A stretch of DNA of 38,327 bases from Prevotella sp. (GTDB taxonomy: Bacteria > Bacteroidota > Bacteroidia > Bacteroidales > Bacteroidaceae). The stretch is from positions 1-38,327 of the forward strand of contig JAILFH010000105.1 in assembly GCA_024697645.1 (NCBI GenBank), in the 5' to 3' direction. Shown piece after piece: positions 35,502-38,327 of this stretch. A program made the translations under genes and the position numbers. Numbering within the stretch: the stretch's first letter is position 1; every line of letters begins with the position of its first letter. The notes beneath the pieces are model-generated. The model searched no databases. It saw nothing but the letters and a program-made list of their open reading frames with translations, and was not told where the DNA came from.

Positions 35502-36791
35502 ATGTACAAAAAAAGGATTCTCGACAAGTTGCTTGAACGCAAGCTCAAAGGATGTGGGGCAGTTCTCATGGAAGGGCCCAAGTGGTGTGGTAAGACGACA
35601 ACCTGTGAACAACAAGCAAAGAGTACGCTATACATGTCTGACCCGGAACACAAAAGCCAATATCTTCGATTGGCAGACATCAATATAAAGAAATTGCTCG
35701 AAGGTGAAACGCCAAGACTTATTGACGAATGGCAAGTAGCCCCTAAATTCTGGGACGCAATACGATATGATGTTGACCACCGTGAGGGTGACGGTTTTTA
35801 TATGCTAACAGGTTCATCTGTACCCCCAGAAGCAAACAAGGGCGACAAAAACGAAATGGTACATTCTGGAACAGGGCGTATTGCAAGATTGACAATGCGT
35901 CCGATGAGCCTGTTTGAATCAGGAGAATCAAACGGTGAGATAAGCCTTGACGCATTATTCAGGGGTGAGACGGAGTGCCTTTACAGCGAAAATAGCCTTG
36001 ACCTTTCACGCATTGCTTATCTTATATGCCGGGGAGGTTGGCCAAAAGCTACTTTGCAAAGCGAAGACATTGCCCTTGACAGGGCATTTGAATACTTCGA
36101 TGCCGTCGCAAATATCGATGCCTCGAAGGTGGATGGTGTTCAGCGCGATCCTGAAAGAGTCAAGCGGCTAATGCGTTCATACGCACGTCAGCAAGGTACC
36201 CAGACTGCTCTTGCCGTAATAAGAGAAGACATGCTTGCCAATGACAGCAGTACCCTCGACGAGGATACTGTAAACAGTTACATAAAAGCACTGAGAAAGA
36301 TTTTTGTCATAGAAGACATGCACGCATGGAATCCCAATCTGCGCTCTAAGACAGCCATACGTACAAGCGACACACGCTATTATGTAGACCCATCAATAGC
36401 TACGGCAGCACTTGGACTCGGGCCTCAGGATTTAATTAATGACCTTAATACAATGGGATTGTTTTTTGAGACCCTGTGTGTAAGAGACTTGCGAGTATAT
36501 GCCGACGCTTTAGACGGCGAGGTATATCATTACAGGGACAAGACTGGGTTGGAATGTGACACCGTGCTTCATTTACGAAATGGACAATATGGGCTAATAG
36601 AGATTAAGCTCGGTGGTGATGAACTCATCAATGACGGTGCATCTGCATTGAAAACTCTTGCCGATAAGATTGACACGACAAAAATGAAGAAGCCTTCATT
36701 CCTCATGGTACTTACGGCTACCGGCGATTTTGCCTACCAACGAAAGGAAGATGGCGTGTTCGTCATACCTATTGGTTGCCTGAGGGATTAA
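35502..36791 (+). CDS. AAA-type ATPase with DUF4143-like C-terminal domain
   Basis: A 429-residue cytoplasmic protein of a common accessory ATPase family whose function is not established. The Walker A motif is GPKWCGKTT (25-33). Walker B is LIDEWQ (D75, E76), and FYMLTGSS (99-106) and GRIARLTMRPMSLFES (125-140) complete the AAA core. The C-terminal half contains GLFFETLCVRDL (319-330), YHYRDKTGLECDTVL (342-356) and YGLIEIKLGG (363-372). Glu323, Asp353, Glu367 and Lys369 give the E...D...ExK spacing of the PD-(D/E)XK nuclease-like fold. No partner gene is adjacent. Related repeats occur upstream (35350) and downstream (36896, 37048), and three operator-like repeats precede the promoter, which fits a self-contained accessory unit. 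No toxin, antitoxin or transposase is visible. Confidence 0.85.
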   Translation: MYKKRILDKLLERKLKGCGAVLMEGPKWCGKTTTCEQQAKSTLYMSDPEHKSQYLRLADINIKKLLEGETPRLIDEWQVAPKFWDAIRYDVDHREGDGFYMLTGSSVPPEANKGDKNEMVHSGTGRIARLTMRPMSLFESGESNGEISLDALFRGETECLYSENSLDLSRIAYLICRGGWPKATLQSEDIALDRAFEYFDAVANIDASKVDGVQRDPERVKRLMRSYARQQGTQTALAVIREDMLANDSSTLDEDTVNSYIKALRKIFVIEDMHAWNPNLRSKTAIRTSDTRYYVDPSIATAALGLGPQDLINDLNTMGLFFETLCVRDLRVYADALDGEVYHYRDKTGLECDTVLHLRNGQYGLIEIKLGGDELINDGASALKTLADKIDTTKMKKPSFLMVLTATGDFAYQRKEDGVFVIPIGCLRD

Positions 36792-36880
36792 AGTAATAGT
36801 GACATGTGTTCAAAAAAATGCTTGTACTCAAATAAATCCTAGGAATAAATTAAGTTAAGGCATGCTACTATATGGTTCTT

Positions 36881-37133
36881 GCACTTATGCAGATTGATTG
36901 GAATTGATCCGATTGATGGCTTCGCCTCGGCATATTGAAAATTTGTTTTCCCTCTGCTTTGACAAATGTCGACCTCGAACGCAACTCGGCAGTGTCTGAG
37001 CACGCTCACACTGCTCTCACTGCTCTCTCGGTTCAGCTTGCACATAAATTGGATTTTATCCGATTTCTGGCTTCGCCTCGGCATAGTGAAAACAAGTTTT
37101 CCCTCTGCTCTCAGCTTGCACATAAATTCAGAA
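36881..37133. repeat. Tandem module CTTGCAC...GGCTTCGCCTCGG, two and a partial copies
   Basis: A unit of about 75-80 bases starting CTTGCAC, running through ATCCGATT and TGGCTTCGCCTCGGCATA, and ending TTTTCCCTCTGCT begins at about 36881 and 37037. A third partial copy starts at about 37113. A partial copy also lies upstream of the ATPase gene (35350). It gives open frames on both strands but no convincing protein. Confidence 0.75.
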
Positions 37134-37389
37134 AATGTCAAAAACATTTGATGATTTCAGGGCATTGAATGGATTTGAATCTTTTCAAATTCAGCGTTCG
37201 TTTAGAATCATTCATTTCTATCGAGTGCGGACTAAAAGTCGGACTTTAGCTAGAACAAAACGTGCAAATCATTGATTTAACGTACTTTACGAAAGATTAG
37301 CATAATAAGAAGACTATTATGTTATTATTAATGCATTACAAGTATCTCATGGGGTGAGAATGGGATGAGGTTTAAAGGCAATATAGGGA

Positions 37390-37922
37390 GACGAGCTCAA
37401 AATTGAGCCCGTTGACACAGTAATCGGCGATGTAGGCGCAAATCTGAGCCGACATAATCAGAACTGGAGACGGTGAATCAATTCGTTCTCCGTCGGTGGT
37501 AGGGCGTAATGTCAAATTCCAAATTCAGGTATTATCGAGCGCAAAACTGCGCCCGTTGACTCAGAAACCGGATACCTAATTCAGGTATGTGGTTCAACTC
37601 ATTATTAACTGCGCCCAGAAACCATTACCCCGAAACGAGGGTTCTGGTTCGCATCCTCGTCTATATATGGCCGATGGTTTTAGCCTTTCGGATTAACGAG
37701 CGCAAAATTTCCCTCGTTGACATAATAATCGGTGATGTGGGCGCAAATCTGCGCCGACATATTCGGATTTGGAGACGGTGAACGAATTGTTCACCGTCAG
37801 TGGATGCACACTGAAACCAAAGCCCCAATTCAGGGCAGTGGTTCAACTCCTAATGAACTACGCGAACTATTAAAAATCACTTGTCTCTGACAAAAATATG
37901 TCAGGGAAAATTTTCCCTCTGA
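37390..37922. repeat. Repeat and hairpin island with 305-bp direct repeat
   Basis: A block of about 155 bases at 37390-37545 recurs at 37695-37850, offset 305. Each holds a GAGCgCAAAAcTG-type hairpin element followed by GTTGAC (starts 37393, 37537 and 37698, so three copies) and the palindromic GACGGTGAA element (37469-37494 and 37774-37798). Further stems are GGCGCA/TGCGCC near 37740-37755, CTGACA/TGTCAG (37887-37904) and a 16-bp palindrome AGGGAAAATTTTCCCT (37903-37918). No gene is supported. Confidence 0.8.
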
Positions 37923-38327
37923 TAAAAATGCTCCTATAAGTACAGTTTATAGCGTCTACAGTGCATTAGGGCGCAACTATCGAGGGAAACAAAGCAGAAA
38001 TGTGCGTAGATTTAAATGTGCGTAGATTTAAAAGACAACTTAGACAACATTTGACAACTTTTCTTTTGTGCTGACGCCGATGAAATCCCTTCTGACAACA
38101 GAAAACGAACCCAGACAACTTCTTGGCGATTGGGTCGCCAAGTTCGCTGACGCGAGGGAATGTGGCTGCTTGTGATGGAAGAAGGGCAGTTGTGGGGACA
38201 CACAGGGCAACACTCAAGTTGCCCAAAGTTGTTATGGTTTCTTTTTGCTTCCGTAAAGTTTCAAGTTTCAGGTTTCAAGTTTCAAAGATTTCGTTCAAAA
38301 GTACAAGGGAGCAATAGTTCAAGAATA
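37923..38327. other. Right-edge non-coding stretch
   Basis: No gene is supported. Short repeats are present: ATGTGCGTAGATTTAA twice in tandem (about 38000-38031), AGACAACTT-type words near 38037-38120, and a GTTTCAAGTTTCAGGTTTCAAG run at about 38257-38286. The open frames here are short and low-complexity. Confidence 0.55.

Noticed and set aside
36839..37168. Open frames on both strands downstream of the ATPase gene
   Set aside because: They are built from the duplicated CTTGCAC module and have no recognisable domain or promoter.
37646..37656. GGTTCGCATCC resembling a tRNA T-arm
   Set aside because: No matching acceptor stem, D-arm or anticodon arm can be folded around it.
37966..38226. Minus-strand 86-residue open frame at the right edge
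   Set aside because: Low-complexity, overlaps short tandem repeats, and no family resemblance.

Overview
This window looks like chromosomal DNA from a Bacteroidales bacterium, most probably Prevotella or a close relative. The basis is threefold. Gene content is typical: OmpA-family proteins, a Bacteroidetes OstA/LptA homologue, multi-domain GH43 enzymes, a DUF4488-like protein, and a Prevotella-style C-terminal sorting-type tail. Start sites are repeatedly preceded by the Bacteroidetes -7 box TAnnTTTG. GC content is moderate, with AT-rich intergenic DNA. Everything was read by eye; no database was searched.

Left part (about 0.4-16.8 kb, all minus strand) is housekeeping. An OmpA-family porin stands alone. 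Next comes a tightly packed series transcribed as guaB, two parvulin-type peptidyl-prolyl isomerases, an OstA/LptA-like protein and mutL. A second unit is clpP-clpX-recQ, closed by a large hairpin that abuts the guaB promoter. After a 1.2 kb AT-rich gap with a 22-bp tandem array lies tig (trigger factor).

Middle part (16.9-24.1 kb, minus strand) encodes a secreted four-domain GH43 enzyme, an M1 aminopeptidase, a predicted outer-membrane protein and a lipoprotein metallophosphoesterase. The last three are closely spaced or overlapping and are probably co-transcribed from the metallophosphoesterase promoter.

Right part (24.8-38.3 kb, plus strand) is an accessory region, with genes separated by long repeat-rich spacers. 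In order: an exo-beta-1,3-galactanase-like GH43 protein, an OmpA-type lipoprotein, a small beta-barrel protein, a lipoprotein-like membrane-spanning HTH regulator, a DUF4488-like secreted protein, a single polypeptide joining an ECF sigma factor to a transmembrane segment and a C-terminal beta-barrel, a GT23-like fucosyltransferase candidate, a secreted protein with a sorting-type tail, and an AAA/DUF4143-type ATPase. The last 1.5 kb has no convincing gene and consists of repeated hairpin modules.

The most unusual items are these: the sigma-factor/beta-barrel fusion (31057-32766), which could link the outer membrane to transcription in one chain; the membrane-anchored regulator flanked on both sides by GCAAAC repeats phased every 11 bp; ClpP with Asn at the catalytic Asp position; and several intergenic arrays of unrelated sequence that share a 22-23 bp period.
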